Shown: positions 9,493-18,649, counted from the first letter of the stretch. The stretch is DNA of 64,000 nt from CAWEYO01 sp963813315 (GCA_963813315.1 CAWEYO010000018.1:62001-126000), one strand, 5' to 3'. Notes: generated from the sequence alone by a model not told the origin. A program made the numbers and translations.

Positions 9493-10092
9493 CTATCGCG
9501 CGGCATCGAGCGCGCGATTTAGCGCCAGAACATTGACCCTCGGCTCCCCGATCACGCCGAGCAGGCGTGCCTCGGTGTGGCCGGCGACAAGCGCGCGAAG
9601 CTGGTCCTCCGAAACCCCGCGAGCCTTCGCGACGCGTGGTACCTGAAACAGGGCTGCCTCGGGCGAGATGTGAGGATCGAGCCCGCTGCCGGTCGAGGTA
9701 ACCAAATCGATCGGCACTGGCTGCGAGGGGTTCTCCGCCTTCAACCGCTCGACATCAGCCCGAACGCGATCGATGAGGGCGGCATTGCTCGGGCCGGCAT
9801 TCGAACCCATGGAATTCACTGCATTGTAGGGCACGGTCGTCGTTTTCGACGCATCGGCGGGATCGGGGCCGAGGGTCACCGATGGCCTGCCGTGGAAATA
9901 GCGGTCGCTGGTGAAGTTCTGGCCGATCAGTTCGGAACCCACGACGGTGCCGTTTTCAGTGATGAGGCTGCCGTTTGCTTGACGCGGAAAGAGCACGCCG
10001 GCGATGCCTGTCATTGCGAGAGGGTAGGCGAGGCCGGTGATCGCCGTCATTGCGACGATCATGACGAGGGCAGGACGAAGGTGCTGCAGCAT
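9493..10092 (-). CDS. kdpC: K+-transporting ATPase subunit KdpC
   Basis: This 199-residue subunit joins KdpA to KdpB and assists ATP binding. There is one N-terminal membrane segment (about residues 8-30) and then a periplasmic domain with the family motifs VGSELIGQNF, YFHGRPS and TSTGSGLDPHISPEAA. The C-terminus ends LGEPRVNVLALNRAL-like, as usual. It begins 11 bp after kdpB and belongs to the same transcript. Confidence 0.96.
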   Translation of the reverse strand: MLQHLRPALVMIVAMTAITGLAYPLAMTGIAGVLFPRQANGSLITENGTVVGSELIGQNFTSDRYFHGRPSVTLGPDPADASKTTTVPYNAVNSMGSNAGPSNAALIDRVRADVERLKAENPSQPVPIDLVTSTGSGLDPHISPEAALFQVPRVAKARGVSEDQLRALVAGHTEARLLGVIGEPRVNVLALNRALDAAR

Positions 10093-10103
10093 GAGAGTTG
10101 TCC

Positions 10104-12203
10104 TTAAGCGAGGCCCAGGGCGGAGACGACAATGTCGATCGCCTTGATGCCGAAAAAAGGCACGACAATGCCGCCGAGCCCGTAGATGAGAAGATTGCGG
10201 CGCAGCAGCGCGGCCGCGCCGACGGCCCGATACTTGACGCCACGCAGCGCCAGCGGGATCAGCGCGACGATGATCAGCGCATTGAAGATGATCGCCGACA
10301 GGATCGCCGATTGCGGCGTCGAGAGGCCCATGATGTTCAGGACCTGGAGCTGCGGGTAGAAGGCGAGGAACATCGCCGGGATGATCGCGAAATATTTGGC
10401 AATGTCGTTAGCGATGGAGAAGGTCGTCAGCGCGCCGCGAGTCATCAGGAGCTGCTTGCCGATCTCCACGATCTCGATGAGCTTGGTCGGATCACTATCA
10501 AGGTCGACCATGTTGCCGGCCTCGCGCGCTGCGACCGTACCTGTGTTCATGGCGACGCCGACGTCTGCCTGGGCAAGTGCGGGGGCGTCGTTGGTGCCAT
10601 CGCCGCACATCGCGACCAGCTTGCCCTTGGCCTGTTCGGCGCGGATCAGCTGCAGCTTGTTTTCGGGCGTAGCTTCGGCAAGGAAATCGTCGACGCCGGC
10701 TTCGGCCGCAATCGCCGCCGCCGTCATCGGATTGTCGCCGGTGATCATCACCGTGCGGATGCCCATGCGGCGAAGCTCGGCGAAGCGTTCGCGGATGCCG
10801 CCCTTGACGATGTCCTTCAGGTAGACGATGCCGAGCAGGCGACCGTCGCGTGCCACCGCAAGCGGTGTGCCGCCCACCTTGCCAATCTCGTCGGCGATGG
10901 CGCGGATTTCACGGATACTATCGCTGGGAGCATGGGTTTTGACGACCGTCGCCGCGCCGCTCGCCACCGCTGCCGTCGGATTCGCCCCGACATGGGCGAG
11001 GATGGCATCGACCGCGCCCTTGCGGATCGAACTGCCTTCGACGTCGACGCCACTCATCCGCGTCTGCGCCGTGAACGGCACGAAATGCGCGTGCAGTGCG
11101 CGCATGTCGCGCTCCCGGATGCGGTACTTTTGCTTGGCGAGCACGACGATCGAGCGCCCTTCCGGCGTTTCGTCGGCGAGCGAGGCAAGCTGTGCGGCAT
11201 CCGCCAGCTCGTGATCGGTAATGCCCCGCAGCGGGCGGAATTCGCTGGCCTGACGATTGCCGAGCGTGATGGTTCCAGTTTTGTCGAGAAGCAGCGTGTC
11301 GACGTCGCCCGCCGCCTCGACCGCCCGCCCCGACATGGCAAGCACATTGAAGCGGACCAGCCGGTCCATGCCGGCGATGCCGATCGCGGACAACAGCGCC
11401 CCAATCGTGGTCGGAATGAGCGTCACGAACAGTGCGACCAGCACCACCACGGGGATCGAACCGCCCACATATGCGGCGAAGCTCGGAATCGTCACTACGG
11501 CGAGCACGAAAATCAGCGTCATGCCGGCGAGCAGGATGTTGAGCGCGATCTCGTTGGGGGTCTTTTTCCGCTGCGCACCCTCGACCAGACGGATCATATG
11601 ATCGAGGAAGGTGTTGCCGGAGGCAGCGGTAATGCGCACCTTGATCCAATCCGAGAGCACCTGGGTTCCGCCGGTCACCGCCGAGCGATCGCCGCCGGAT
11701 TCGCGAATGACGGGGGCGGATTCGCCAGTGATCGCAGCTTCGTTAACCGAGGCGACGCCTTCGACCACCTCGCCGTCCGACGGGATGATTTCGCCGGCTT
11801 CGACGGCCACGATATCTCCGACCTTCAGGCTGGTGGCGGGCACGACCTCATAGCTCGTCTTGCCGTCGGGCGTGAGCAGCTTGGCGGTCGTCTCCGTTCG
11901 GGTTCGGCGCAATTCATCGGCCTGCGCCTTACCTCGACCTTCTGCGATCGCCTCCGCAAAGTTGGCGAACAACACCGTAAACCACAGCCAGATGATGATG
12001 TGCAGGGTGAAGGCGTATTCGCTGCGATCGCCAACGATGATGTCCTTGACGAACAAGATGGTCGTAAGCGCGGAGACCACGGCAACCACGAAGATCACCG
12101 GATTTTTTGCAAGCGAGCGCGGATCGAGCTTGCGGAAGGAAGCGCTGATCGCGGGAACGAAAATGTTGGCATCCATGACGCTGGCGGATTTGACTTTGCT
12201 CAT
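10104..12203 (-). CDS. kdpB: K+-transporting P-type ATPase, catalytic subunit KdpB
   Basis: This 699-residue P-type ATPase drives potassium import with KdpA. It shows the phosphorylation motif DKTGTITLGNR, the actuator motif AAITGESAPV and the hinge GDGTNDAPALAQADVGVAMN. Membrane segments are near residues 35-75, 220-275 and the C-terminal 590-699. A long open frame on the opposite strand over the same bases (10098-12386) is a codon-bias shadow. The length and all catalytic residues are normal. Confidence 0.97.
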   Translation of the reverse strand: MSKVKSASVMDANIFVPAISASFRKLDPRSLAKNPVIFVVAVVSALTTILFVKDIIVGDRSEYAFTLHIIIWLWFTVLFANFAEAIAEGRGKAQADELRRTRTETTAKLLTPDGKTSYEVVPATSLKVGDIVAVEAGEIIPSDGEVVEGVASVNEAAITGESAPVIRESGGDRSAVTGGTQVLSDWIKVRITAASGNTFLDHMIRLVEGAQRKKTPNEIALNILLAGMTLIFVLAVVTIPSFAAYVGGSIPVVVLVALFVTLIPTTIGALLSAIGIAGMDRLVRFNVLAMSGRAVEAAGDVDTLLLDKTGTITLGNRQASEFRPLRGITDHELADAAQLASLADETPEGRSIVVLAKQKYRIRERDMRALHAHFVPFTAQTRMSGVDVEGSSIRKGAVDAILAHVGANPTAAVASGAATVVKTHAPSDSIREIRAIADEIGKVGGTPLAVARDGRLLGIVYLKDIVKGGIRERFAELRRMGIRTVMITGDNPMTAAAIAAEAGVDDFLAEATPENKLQLIRAEQAKGKLVAMCGDGTNDAPALAQADVGVAMNTGTVAAREAGNMVDLDSDPTKLIEIVEIGKQLLMTRGALTTFSIANDIAKYFAIIPAMFLAFYPQLQVLNIMGLSTPQSAILSAIIFNALIIVALIPLALRGVKYRAVGAAALLRRNLLIYGLGGIVVPFFGIKAIDIVVSALGLA

Positions 12204-12291
12204 TGGAGATGTCCTGGATTTCCGGCCTCAATTGCCGCCGGAAGGCAGCCGGCCGCTTCGATGGGTAAGGCGGTATTCGACATGGCGCGCC

Positions 12292-13995
12292 TCAGAATGT
12301 CTCGCCGGACAGGATCGCGAGATGCTCCGCGATCGGGCCGAGCGCCAGCGCCGGCAGGAATGTCAGGCCGCCAACGATCAGGATGACGCCGACGAGCAGG
12401 CCGACGAACAGGCCACCATTGGTCGGGAAAGTGCCCAACGAAGTCGGGACAGTCTTCTTGGCGGCAAGCGAGCCCGCGATGGCGAGTGCCGGGATAATGA
12501 CCAGGAAGCGACCCATCAACATCGTGATGCCGAGGGTCACGTTGTACCAGGGCGTGTTGCCGGTGAGGCCGCCGAACGCCGAGCCGTTGTTGGCCGCGGT
12601 CGACGTGTAGGCGTAAAGAATTTCCGAGAAGCCGTGCGGCCCCTGGTTGGCGATCGAGGCGACCGCCGAGGGCATGACGACGCTGATCGCCGTGAAGCCG
12701 AGCATCGCCAGCGGCAGGCAGAGAATGGCGAGCATGGCCATCTTGACCTCCTTCGCCTCCATCTTCTTGCCGAGATACTCGGGCGTGCGCCCGACCATCA
12801 GCCCGGCCACGAAGACGGCGACAATGACATAGAGCAGGATGCCGTAGAGCCCCGCACCGACGCCGCCGAAGATAACTTCACCAAGCTGCATGTTGATGAG
12901 CGGAATCATGCCGCCGAGCGCGGTAAAGCTGTCATGCAAGGCGTTGACCGCGCCGCAGGAGGCGTCGGTGGTGACGACGGCAAAGAGGGCCGAGAGCGCG
13001 ATGCCAAACCGCACCTCCTTGCCTTCCATATTGCCGCCCTCGACGCCGAGCGCGTGCATCAGCGGATTGCCGGCAGCCTCCGCCCAGTAGGCGGTGACGA
13101 CGCCAGCAAGGAACAGCACTCCCATGGCGGCGAAGATCGCCCAGCCCTGCCGTTGATCGCCGACCATGCGGCCGAAGACGTTGGTGAGTGCCGCGCCAAG
13201 CGCGAAGATCGTCACCATCTGGATCAGGTTGGAAAGTGCGTCGGGGTTCTCGAACGGATGGGCGGAATTGGCGTTGAAGAAGCCGCCGCCATTGGTGCCG
13301 AGCATCTTGATGGCAAGCTGCGATGCGACCGGGCCGACGGCGATCGTCTGCTTGCCGCCTTCGAGCGTCGTTGCGTCGACATAAGCCCCAAGGGTCTGCG
13401 GTACGCCCAGGAACACGTAGACAAGCGTGAGCACAATGCAGAGCGGCAGAAGCACGTAGAGCGTGGTGCGCGTGAGATCGACCCAGAAGCTGCCGATCGA
13501 TTTCGCTGAAGCGCGCGCGAAGCCGCGTATCAGGGCGACCGCAAGCGCCATGCCGGTTGCCGCGGAGACGAAGTTCTGGACAGTCAGGCCGGTCATCTGC
13601 ACGAGATAGGACATCGTGCTTTCGCCGCCGTAATTTTGCCAATTGGTGTTGGTCACGAAGCTGACGGCTGTGTTGAACGAAAGTTCCGGAGGAACTGCGG
13701 CCATGCCGGCCGGGTTGAACGGCAGCGATGCCTGGAAGCGCTGCAGCAGGTAGAGCACCAGAAGGCCTAGCAGGTTGAAGGCGAGCATCGAGCCGACATA
13801 GGTCAGCCAGTACTGTTCCTCGCGCTCGTCGGTGCCGGCCAGCCGGTAGAGCAGCCGTTCGATAGGGGCAAGCAGGAATGAGAAGAAGGTGCGCTCGCCA
13901 TTGTAGACGCGCGTCATGTAGCCGCCGAGCGGCTTCACGAGAAGAACGACGATCCCGCAGAAGACGAGGATCTGGATCCAGCCGTTGATGGTCAT
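12292..13995 (-). CDS. kdpA: K+-transporting ATPase, K+-binding subunit KdpA
   Basis: This 567-residue channel-like subunit belongs to the superfamily of K+ transporters and has about ten membrane segments. It carries the expected selectivity-loop signatures, for example NTNWQNYGGE, MLGTNGGGFFNANSAHPFEN and TSTAANNGSAFGGL. The ATG at 13995 gives the family N-terminus (Q-I-L-V-F-C...KPLGGYMTRVYNGE). It sits between kdpF (36 bp upstream) and kdpB (88 bp downstream). Confidence 0.97.
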   Translation of the reverse strand: MTINGWIQILVFCGIVVLLVKPLGGYMTRVYNGERTFFSFLLAPIERLLYRLAGTDEREEQYWLTYVGSMLAFNLLGLLVLYLLQRFQASLPFNPAGMAAVPPELSFNTAVSFVTNTNWQNYGGESTMSYLVQMTGLTVQNFVSAATGMALAVALIRGFARASAKSIGSFWVDLTRTTLYVLLPLCIVLTLVYVFLGVPQTLGAYVDATTLEGGKQTIAVGPVASQLAIKMLGTNGGGFFNANSAHPFENPDALSNLIQMVTIFALGAALTNVFGRMVGDQRQGWAIFAAMGVLFLAGVVTAYWAEAAGNPLMHALGVEGGNMEGKEVRFGIALSALFAVVTTDASCGAVNALHDSFTALGGMIPLINMQLGEVIFGGVGAGLYGILLYVIVAVFVAGLMVGRTPEYLGKKMEAKEVKMAMLAILCLPLAMLGFTAISVVMPSAVASIANQGPHGFSEILYAYTSTAANNGSAFGGLTGNTPWYNVTLGITMLMGRFLVIIPALAIAGSLAAKKTVPTSLGTFPTNGGLFVGLLVGVILIVGGLTFLPALALGPIAEHLAILSGETF

Positions 13996-14031
13996 GGCGT
14001 GTCAGCTTTCGAGAATCATGAAAAATGAGCC

Positions 14032-14121
14032 TCAGAAATGTTCGGGACGCAGCAGTGCATAGATGAGGTAGGCGAGCACCAGCGCGGTGACGCCGCCGCT
14101 GAGAACATAGTCGATCAGCAT
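14032..14121 (-). CDS. kdpF: KdpF, small K+-ATPase subunit (29 aa)
   Basis: The peptide is a single hydrophobic helix, MLIDYVLSGGVTALVLAYLI then YALLRPEHF. It has the length, the G-Y/A-Y-L-I/V-Y-A-L motif and the charged tail ending in Phe known from KdpF, which stabilises the KdpABC complex. It starts with ATG and lies 36 bp before kdpA. Such a short gene is easily missed by gene finders. Confidence 0.9.
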   Translation of the reverse strand: MLIDYVLSGGVTALVLAYLIYALLRPEHF

Positions 14122-14187
14122 ATCAAGGCTCCTGGAGCGGCTGACGCACCGACGGAACCGGTGCTGCCGCTCTATCTCTTTGTTTAA

Positions 14188-14217
14188 GCATCGGAATTTC
14201 TAAAAAGGCTCCGATGC
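14188..14217. repeat. Short inverted repeat between two small kdp genes
   Basis: GCATCGGA and TCCGATGC form a perfect 8-bp stem around a 14-base loop. It resembles one arm of the GCATCGGA...TCCGATGC repeats at 18548 and 37331. It could form a hairpin in the kdp mRNA between the leader peptide gene and kdpF. No run of T follows on the minus strand, so a terminator is not supported. Confidence 0.6.
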
Positions 14218-14301
14218 CTAAAGCTCGTCGCAGGCTGAGCCGTAGGCGAAGAAGATCGCGAACGAGAGAACGCCCACTGCCAGCAAGATGATGTCCAGCA
14301 T
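14218..14301 (-). CDS. Small single-span membrane peptide upstream of kdpF (27 aa)
   Basis: The frame reads MLDIILLAVGVLSFAIFFAY then GSACDEL and stop. It is one hydrophobic helix with a short acidic tail containing Cys. From memory, similar peptides of about 25-30 residues (pattern A-C-[ED]-[KR]/L near the end) precede kdpF/kdpA in other proteobacteria; this could not be checked here. It is the first gene of the kdp transcript, 96 bp before kdpF. It may be an assembly factor, a regulator or a leader peptide. The function is unknown. Confidence 0.7.
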   Translation of the reverse strand: MLDIILLAVGVLSFAIFFAYGSACDEL

Positions 14302-14433
14302 TTCATGACCTTCGAAGGGTCTGGCCCTGCATTTGTCGGTTCAGGCCAGTTGCGGTTGAACAAAAGCCGCCTTGGCGCGCCGGAACGCGCCGGCTCAGGC
14401 CGGTCGATACGCTGACACCTTCACACGGAGCGC

Positions 14434-14485
14434 CATAAAGGTTCGAGACGGCGCGCGCTCAAAAGATATAAGAAAATCATAAAGG
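14434..14485 (-). promoter_or_regulatory. Candidate kdp control region with direct repeats
   Basis: The 259 bp between arsR and the first small kdp gene hold no gene. On the minus strand the octamer CCTTTATG occurs twice, at 14485-14478 and 14441-14434, 44 bp (about four helix turns) apart. An A/T-rich stretch (ATTTTCTTATATCTTTT) lies between them. This is a plausible site for KdpE or another activator. The assignment rests on position and repetition only. Confidence 0.4.
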
Positions 14486-14560
14486 TCTGGCGGACCGGCC
14501 GTCGCAGCGCGCATGGTCGGCCTGAGGGCCACGGAGAAAAGTGGTCCGATTTCGGACCGC

Positions 14561-14824
14561 TCAACCTTCCCAGAACTGATCGAGCCAGATGTTCAGATGC
14601 ATGAAGCCGCCTGCGCTCACCGCATAGAAACGCTTCGTGCCTTCGGCACGGGCGCTGACCAGTCCGGCGTCGAGCAGGACCTTCAGATGCTGTGATACCG
14701 CCGGGCGCGACACTGGCAGGCCGGCAGCAAGCTGGCTCACCGTCTTCGGGCCGCGTCTCAGCTCTTCCAGGAGATGGCGTCTGTTGGGATCCGCGATGGC
14801 AATGAACGCGTCGGAGAGGATCAT
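14561..14824 (-). CDS. ArsR-family HTH transcriptional regulator
   Basis: The 87-residue protein is a winged-helix repressor of the ArsR/SmtB type (AFIAIADPNRRHLLEEL, then the recognition region SRPAVSQHLKVLLDAGLV and the wing ARAEGTKRFYAV). No metal-binding Cys pair is visible, so it more likely belongs to the non-metal group. The ATG at 14824 is preferred over a TTG at 14842 because AAGGA precedes it by five bases. It follows the MFS gene by 31 bp on the same strand and may control it. Confidence 0.88.
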   Translation of the reverse strand: MILSDAFIAIADPNRRHLLEELRRGPKTVSQLAAGLPVSRPAVSQHLKVLLDAGLVSARAEGTKRFYAVSAGGFMHLNIWLDQFWEG

Positions 14825-14855
14825 GCTTTCCTTGTGGGGCAAAGCGGCAAGAATC

Positions 14856-16103
14856 TCAACTCTCTTGTTCGGCCTCGCCGCGCGGATCGAGCCTCAGCGA
14901 TTCCGGCGTTACCGCGCGGTCGGCGGGCAGCGACTTGAACGCTTCGCGATCATCAACCGGAACCGGCGCGCGTTTACCCACGCGCAGCACCGTGTAGCCG
15001 GTGAGCGCCGCGTGCGCGAGCGCCGTGGCCAGAAACAGGCTTTCCGGCCTGAGGCTCCCCATCAGGACGGCCCCCAGCATTGGTCCGATCATCGTCCCGA
15101 ACCCGTAAAGCAGCAACAGCCCGCCGGACACCTTGACGAAATCCTCCGGCTTGGCGTGGTCGTTGGCATGTGCCACGGCCAGAGAATAAAGCGTATAGGC
15201 GAGCGCGCCATAGGCAGCCGTCATCGCGATGACGAAGGCGCTTGTCCGCGGCGTGGCGACAAAAATCGCCAGAGCGAGCAGCGCGGCCCCCAGTGACGCG
15301 CCGGCAAGAACGTAGCGGCGGTCGGTCTTGTCGGAAATGCGGCCGACCGGCATCTGCATTGCCGCACCGGCCAGCATGACGAGGCTCATCATCACGGCAA
15401 TCTCGGCGGTGGATATGCCGATCCGGGCGCCATAGACCGCGCCAAGCGTGCCCCAGGCGCCATTGGCCACCCCGATCAGCACGCAGCCAGTGAAAGCTAC
15501 CGGCGAATTGGCATAGAGGCCCTTGAGGTCGAGCGTGACATCCTGCAGCGGCGCGGGGCTGGCGGCGGAGGACACCGCCGTCGGGATGAGGGAGCAGCAG
15601 AAGAAGATGCCTGCGACCATGAAGAGCGACGCCGATTCCACGTCGCCTGCCGCCACGATCATCTGGCCACCCATGATCGAGGCGTAGGTGACCATCATGT
15701 AGAGACCGAAAATTGTGCCGCGGTTTTCATTGGTGGCGCGCTCGTTGAGCCAGCTTTCGATCACCATGAAGGCCCCGGCCATGGTGAACCCGGTGCACGC
15801 CCGCAGAACGATCCAGGCCGGCGCGTTGATCAGGAGGCCGGTGAGCAAGGCGACGATCGCGCCTGACGCGGCAAACGCCCCGAAAGCCCGCACATGGCCG
15901 ACGCTTCGCACAAGGCGCGGCGCAAAGAAGCAGCCGGCAACGAAGCCGCCTGCCCAGGCCGTGCCCAACAGACCGAGCGCCGCGGTGGAGAACCCCTCCT
16001 CCTGCCCTCGCAGCGGCAAAAGAAGTCCATGCAGGCCGGATGCCGCCAGCAGGAAGGCTGTGCCGCGCAACAGCGCAAGGATTGGTCGGTACGTTGCAAA
16101 CAT
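14856..16103 (-). CDS. MFS transporter (YcaD-like)
   Basis: The 415-residue protein has about twelve hydrophobic segments in two halves, and the cytoplasmic loop motif GRISDKTDRR between helices 8 and 9. Sequences such as MVIESWLNERA and GAxYTLYSLAVAHANDH-like match the YcaD group of the major facilitator superfamily, whose substrates are mostly unknown. It is upstream of the arsR-type regulator in the same direction. The divergent DUF1192/quinone oxidoreductase region lies on its other side. Confidence 0.88.
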   Translation of the reverse strand: MFATYRPILALLRGTAFLLAASGLHGLLLPLRGQEEGFSTAALGLLGTAWAGGFVAGCFFAPRLVRSVGHVRAFGAFAASGAIVALLTGLLINAPAWIVLRACTGFTMAGAFMVIESWLNERATNENRGTIFGLYMMVTYASIMGGQMIVAAGDVESASLFMVAGIFFCCSLIPTAVSSAASPAPLQDVTLDLKGLYANSPVAFTGCVLIGVANGAWGTLGAVYGARIGISTAEIAVMMSLVMLAGAAMQMPVGRISDKTDRRYVLAGASLGAALLALAIFVATPRTSAFVIAMTAAYGALAYTLYSLAVAHANDHAKPEDFVKVSGGLLLLYGFGTMIGPMLGAVLMGSLRPESLFLATALAHAALTGYTVLRVGKRAPVPVDDREAFKSLPADRAVTPESLRLDPRGEAEQES

Positions 16104-16270
16104 CTGTTATCCGGTGCTCGACAGGGCGGTCGCGACGTGAAGACAACGGCTTTCCGACTTTTCGACGGCGTCAGGGCGACATTATTTTCCGCTGGAGCGC
16201 AATAGTTCGTCTCGCTCTGAATTTGTGCGCGATCTTGTCCCGTCCCGCTGACCTTCGGACCATCACCGGT

Positions 16271-16465
16271 TCAGGTTCGGCGAAAAAACGCTTCCGCCGC
16301 CGCCTTGGTGCTGCCTTTCGATTTGAGCTCGGCTTCGAGCCGGCCAATCTCGATCCGCAACTGGGTGATTCGTTCCTCGAGGTCGCCGACGGAAAGTAGC
16401 GACAGATCCTGGCCGATCTCATGTACCCGTGCCGGCTTTTTCGGTTCGTCGTCGAAGATGGCCAT
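16271..16465 (-). CDS. DUF1192 family small protein
   Basis: The protein is 64 residues long, starting MAIFDDEPKKP. The middle, SVGDLEERITQLRIEIGRLE, is a predicted short coiled coil, and the C-terminus is AAAEAFFRR. This pattern and size are typical of DUF1192, found almost only in Alphaproteobacteria and commonly next to a quinone oxidoreductase gene, as here. The ATG at 16465 was chosen over longer in-frame extensions because the family begins MA-[IM]-F-D-D-[ED]. The function is unknown. Confidence 0.9.
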   Translation of the reverse strand: MAIFDDEPKKPARVHEIGQDLSLLSVGDLEERITQLRIEIGRLEAELKSKGSTKAAAEAFFRRT

Positions 16466-16649
16466 CAGGGCTCCTCCTGCCTGCGGGAACCGAGCGATTC
16501 CTGCCCGTTTCCGTCGATATCGCCTCGCGGTCCATGAAGAAAGTCTTGCCTTCACATGACCGGGAACTGCTGTATCCCGAGAATACATAGTAGGGCACGG
16601 TTGACGCAAATGTCCGGAGGCTCGACGGTATGCGCAGGAGGAAGCAAAA

Positions 16650-17660
16650 ATGCCAGACCAATCGTCACTCCCGCTCATGATGACCGCCGTCGCGATCTCC
16701 GAACCGGGCGGTCCGCTCGTGCTGAGGCCCGAACGGCGCAACGTTCCGGTGCCGCGCCTGGGGCAGGTCCTCATTCGCGTCCGTGCTGCCGGCGTCAACC
16801 GGCCGGATGTCCTGCAGCGCAAAGGCGCCTACCCGCCACCCCCCGGCGCCTCCGACCTGCCCGGCCTTGAGGTCGCCGGAGAAATCGCGGCGGTTGGCGA
16901 AGAGGCAACGCGCTGGCGGATCGATGATCGCGTCTGCGCATTGACGCCGGGCGGCGGATACGCCGAATACTGCCTCGTTCACGAGAGCAACGTGCTGCCG
17001 GCGCCGCCCGGCTTCACCTTCACCGAGGCCGCTGCTTTGCCCGAGACCTTTTTCACGGTTTGGCACAATGTCTTCGAGCGCGGCGCGCTGCAAAGGGGGG
17101 AGACGCTTCTGATCCATGGCGGCTCGTCCGGCATCGGCACGACGGCCATCCAACTGGCCTCTGCCTTCGGCGCCAACGTGATCGCCACTTCAGGCTCGGA
17201 TGAAAAGTGCGCTGCCTGCCTCAAGCTCGGTGCCAGCCGGGCGATCAACTACCGGACCGAGGATTTCGTCGCCGCCGTAAAGGAGGCAACAGGCGGCAAG
17301 GGCGCCGATGTCATCCTCGATATGGTCGCGGGCGACTACGTCAGCCGCAACTACGATGCCGCGGCAGTTGACGGCCGCATCGTCCAGATCGCGACGCAAG
17401 CCGGCGCCGTGGCAAGCGCCGACTTTTCGAAGCTGATGATCAAGCGGTTGACGCATACAGGTTCCACGCTGCGGCCGCGCACGGTCGAGTTCAAGGCCGG
17501 CATCGCAGCCGCACTTGAAAGCCAGGTCTGGCCGCTGCTGGCGACCCGCCGGATCGCGCCCGTGCTGGATATGATTTTCCCGATGCGCGAAGCATGGCGC
17601 GCGCACGAACGTATGGAAGAGGGCGAACATATCGGCAAGATCGTGCTTGATGTGGCGTGA
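16650..17660 (+). CDS. NAD(P)H quinone oxidoreductase, zinc-type alcohol dehydrogenase superfamily
   Basis: The 336-residue protein is a medium-chain dehydrogenase/reductase without the zinc ligands of alcohol dehydrogenases, as in QOR/PIG3 enzymes that reduce quinones with NADPH. It has the GroES-like N-terminal domain (AGVNRPDVLQRKGAYPPPPG), the nucleotide fold (LIHGGSSGIGTTAIQLA) and SDEKCAACLKLGASRAINY. The ATG at 16650 has AGGAGG at good spacing. It faces away from DUF1192 and is followed by trcR, a common rhizobial order. Confidence 0.9.
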   Translation: MPDQSSLPLMMTAVAISEPGGPLVLRPERRNVPVPRLGQVLIRVRAAGVNRPDVLQRKGAYPPPPGASDLPGLEVAGEIAAVGEEATRWRIDDRVCALTPGGGYAEYCLVHESNVLPAPPGFTFTEAAALPETFFTVWHNVFERGALQRGETLLIHGGSSGIGTTAIQLASAFGANVIATSGSDEKCAACLKLGASRAINYRTEDFVAAVKEATGGKGADVILDMVAGDYVSRNYDAAAVDGRIVQIATQAGAVASADFSKLMIKRLTHTGSTLRPRTVEFKAGIAAALESQVWPLLATRRIAPVLDMIFPMREAWRAHERMEEGEHIGKIVLDVA

Positions 17661-17843
17661 TCGTATGTCCCCGTGCAGCAACCCGCCGGTCAGCCCGGAA
17701 AACCTTGGTCGTGCCCGCGTCGCTGGCGAAGATTTCTTGCCCACAATGGCGAAGATCGCTATATACGCTTCCGACTTCCCAATATCGGTGGCTCAAACCA
17801 CCGCCCGCGCAAGGGACGCGGGCGAACGAGAGGATTTTATCTA

Positions 17844-18536
17844 ATGGCCAATACGTTGCTTATGCCCAAGGCGACCGCCGTCTGGCTGGTGGACAACAGC
17901 GCGCTCACCTTCGACCAGATCGCCCAGTTCTGCACCCTTCACCCGCTCGAGGTGAAAGCGATCGCCGACGGCGAATCGGCACAGGGCATCAAGGGCATGG
18001 ATCCGGTGATCACCGGACAGCTCAGCCGCGTCGAGATCGCAAAGGGCGAAGCCGACCCGGCATACAGGCTGAAATTGCAGGACCCAAAGGTTCGCGTGCC
18101 GGAGTCGAAGCGCAAGGGCCCGCGCTATACCCCGCTGTCAAAGCGCCAAGATCGTCCGAACGCCATCCTCTGGCTGGTGCGCAATCATCCGGAACTGAAG
18201 GACGCGCAGATTTCGCGGCTCGTCGGTACCACCAAGGCGACAATCGAGCAGATCCGTGATCGCAAACACTGGAACTCGGCCAATCTGGTGCCGATGGACC
18301 CGGTTACTCTTGGCCTGTGCTCGCAGATCGACCTCGATATGGAAGTGCATCGCGCCTCGCGCGGTCAGCAGCCACCGGCACCTGCCGGCGATACGCTGCT
18401 GCCCGCCTCTCTCACCGAGCGCCTGCCTGCAGAAACCCGGAAAGACCGCGATGAAGAGGGTGAACTCGACGCGAACGCGGTTTTCGCCAAGCTCTCTTCG
18501 CTGAAATCCAAGGCACCCGAGCCGGACGAGGAATAG
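17844..18536 (+). CDS. trcR: Cell cycle transcriptional regulator TrcR (DUF1013)
   Basis: The 230-residue protein belongs to the DUF1013 family, named TrcR in Alphaproteobacteria. It shows the family landmarks LMPKATAVWLVDNSALTFDQ, FCTLHPLEV, ADGE, RPNAILWLVRNHPELKDAQ and SRLVGTTKATIEQIRDRKHW, the last resembling a DNA-binding helix-turn-helix. The C-terminal 40 residues are acidic and low complexity. The ATG at 17844 gives the usual MANTLLMPK start. Its cell cycle role is taken from the family name, not from this sequence. Confidence 0.88.
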   Translation: MANTLLMPKATAVWLVDNSALTFDQIAQFCTLHPLEVKAIADGESAQGIKGMDPVITGQLSRVEIAKGEADPAYRLKLQDPKVRVPESKRKGPRYTPLSKRQDRPNAILWLVRNHPELKDAQISRLVGTTKATIEQIRDRKHWNSANLVPMDPVTLGLCSQIDLDMEVHRASRGQQPPAPAGDTLLPASLTERLPAETRKDRDEEGELDANAVFAKLSSLKSKAPEPDEE

Positions 18537-18547
18537 AGGATAAACCT

Positions 18548-18649
18548 AGAGCATCGGACCCGAAAATGGGAACCGGGTTGGAAAAATCCGATGCTCGAAC
18601 AAAATGTTAGAGCGGCAGCGCTCATTCCGTCAAAGCGTCTGCCGCTCTA
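18548..18649. repeat. RIME-like double-palindrome repeat (copy 1)
   Basis: Two hairpins lie side by side. The first is AGAGCATCGGACCCGAAAA to TTTTTCC-GGATGCTC-like arms. The second is AGAGCGGCAGCG paired with GTCTGCCGCTCT. A close copy is at 37331-37435. This is a common rhizobial intergenic mosaic element. Here it follows trcR by 11 bp and could act as its transcription end. Confidence 0.8.

Noticed and set aside
10098..12386. A 762-codon open frame on the plus strand
   Set aside because: It lies exactly antisense to kdpB and its translation is low-complexity (many Arg, His, Asp), the usual shadow of a GC-rich gene.
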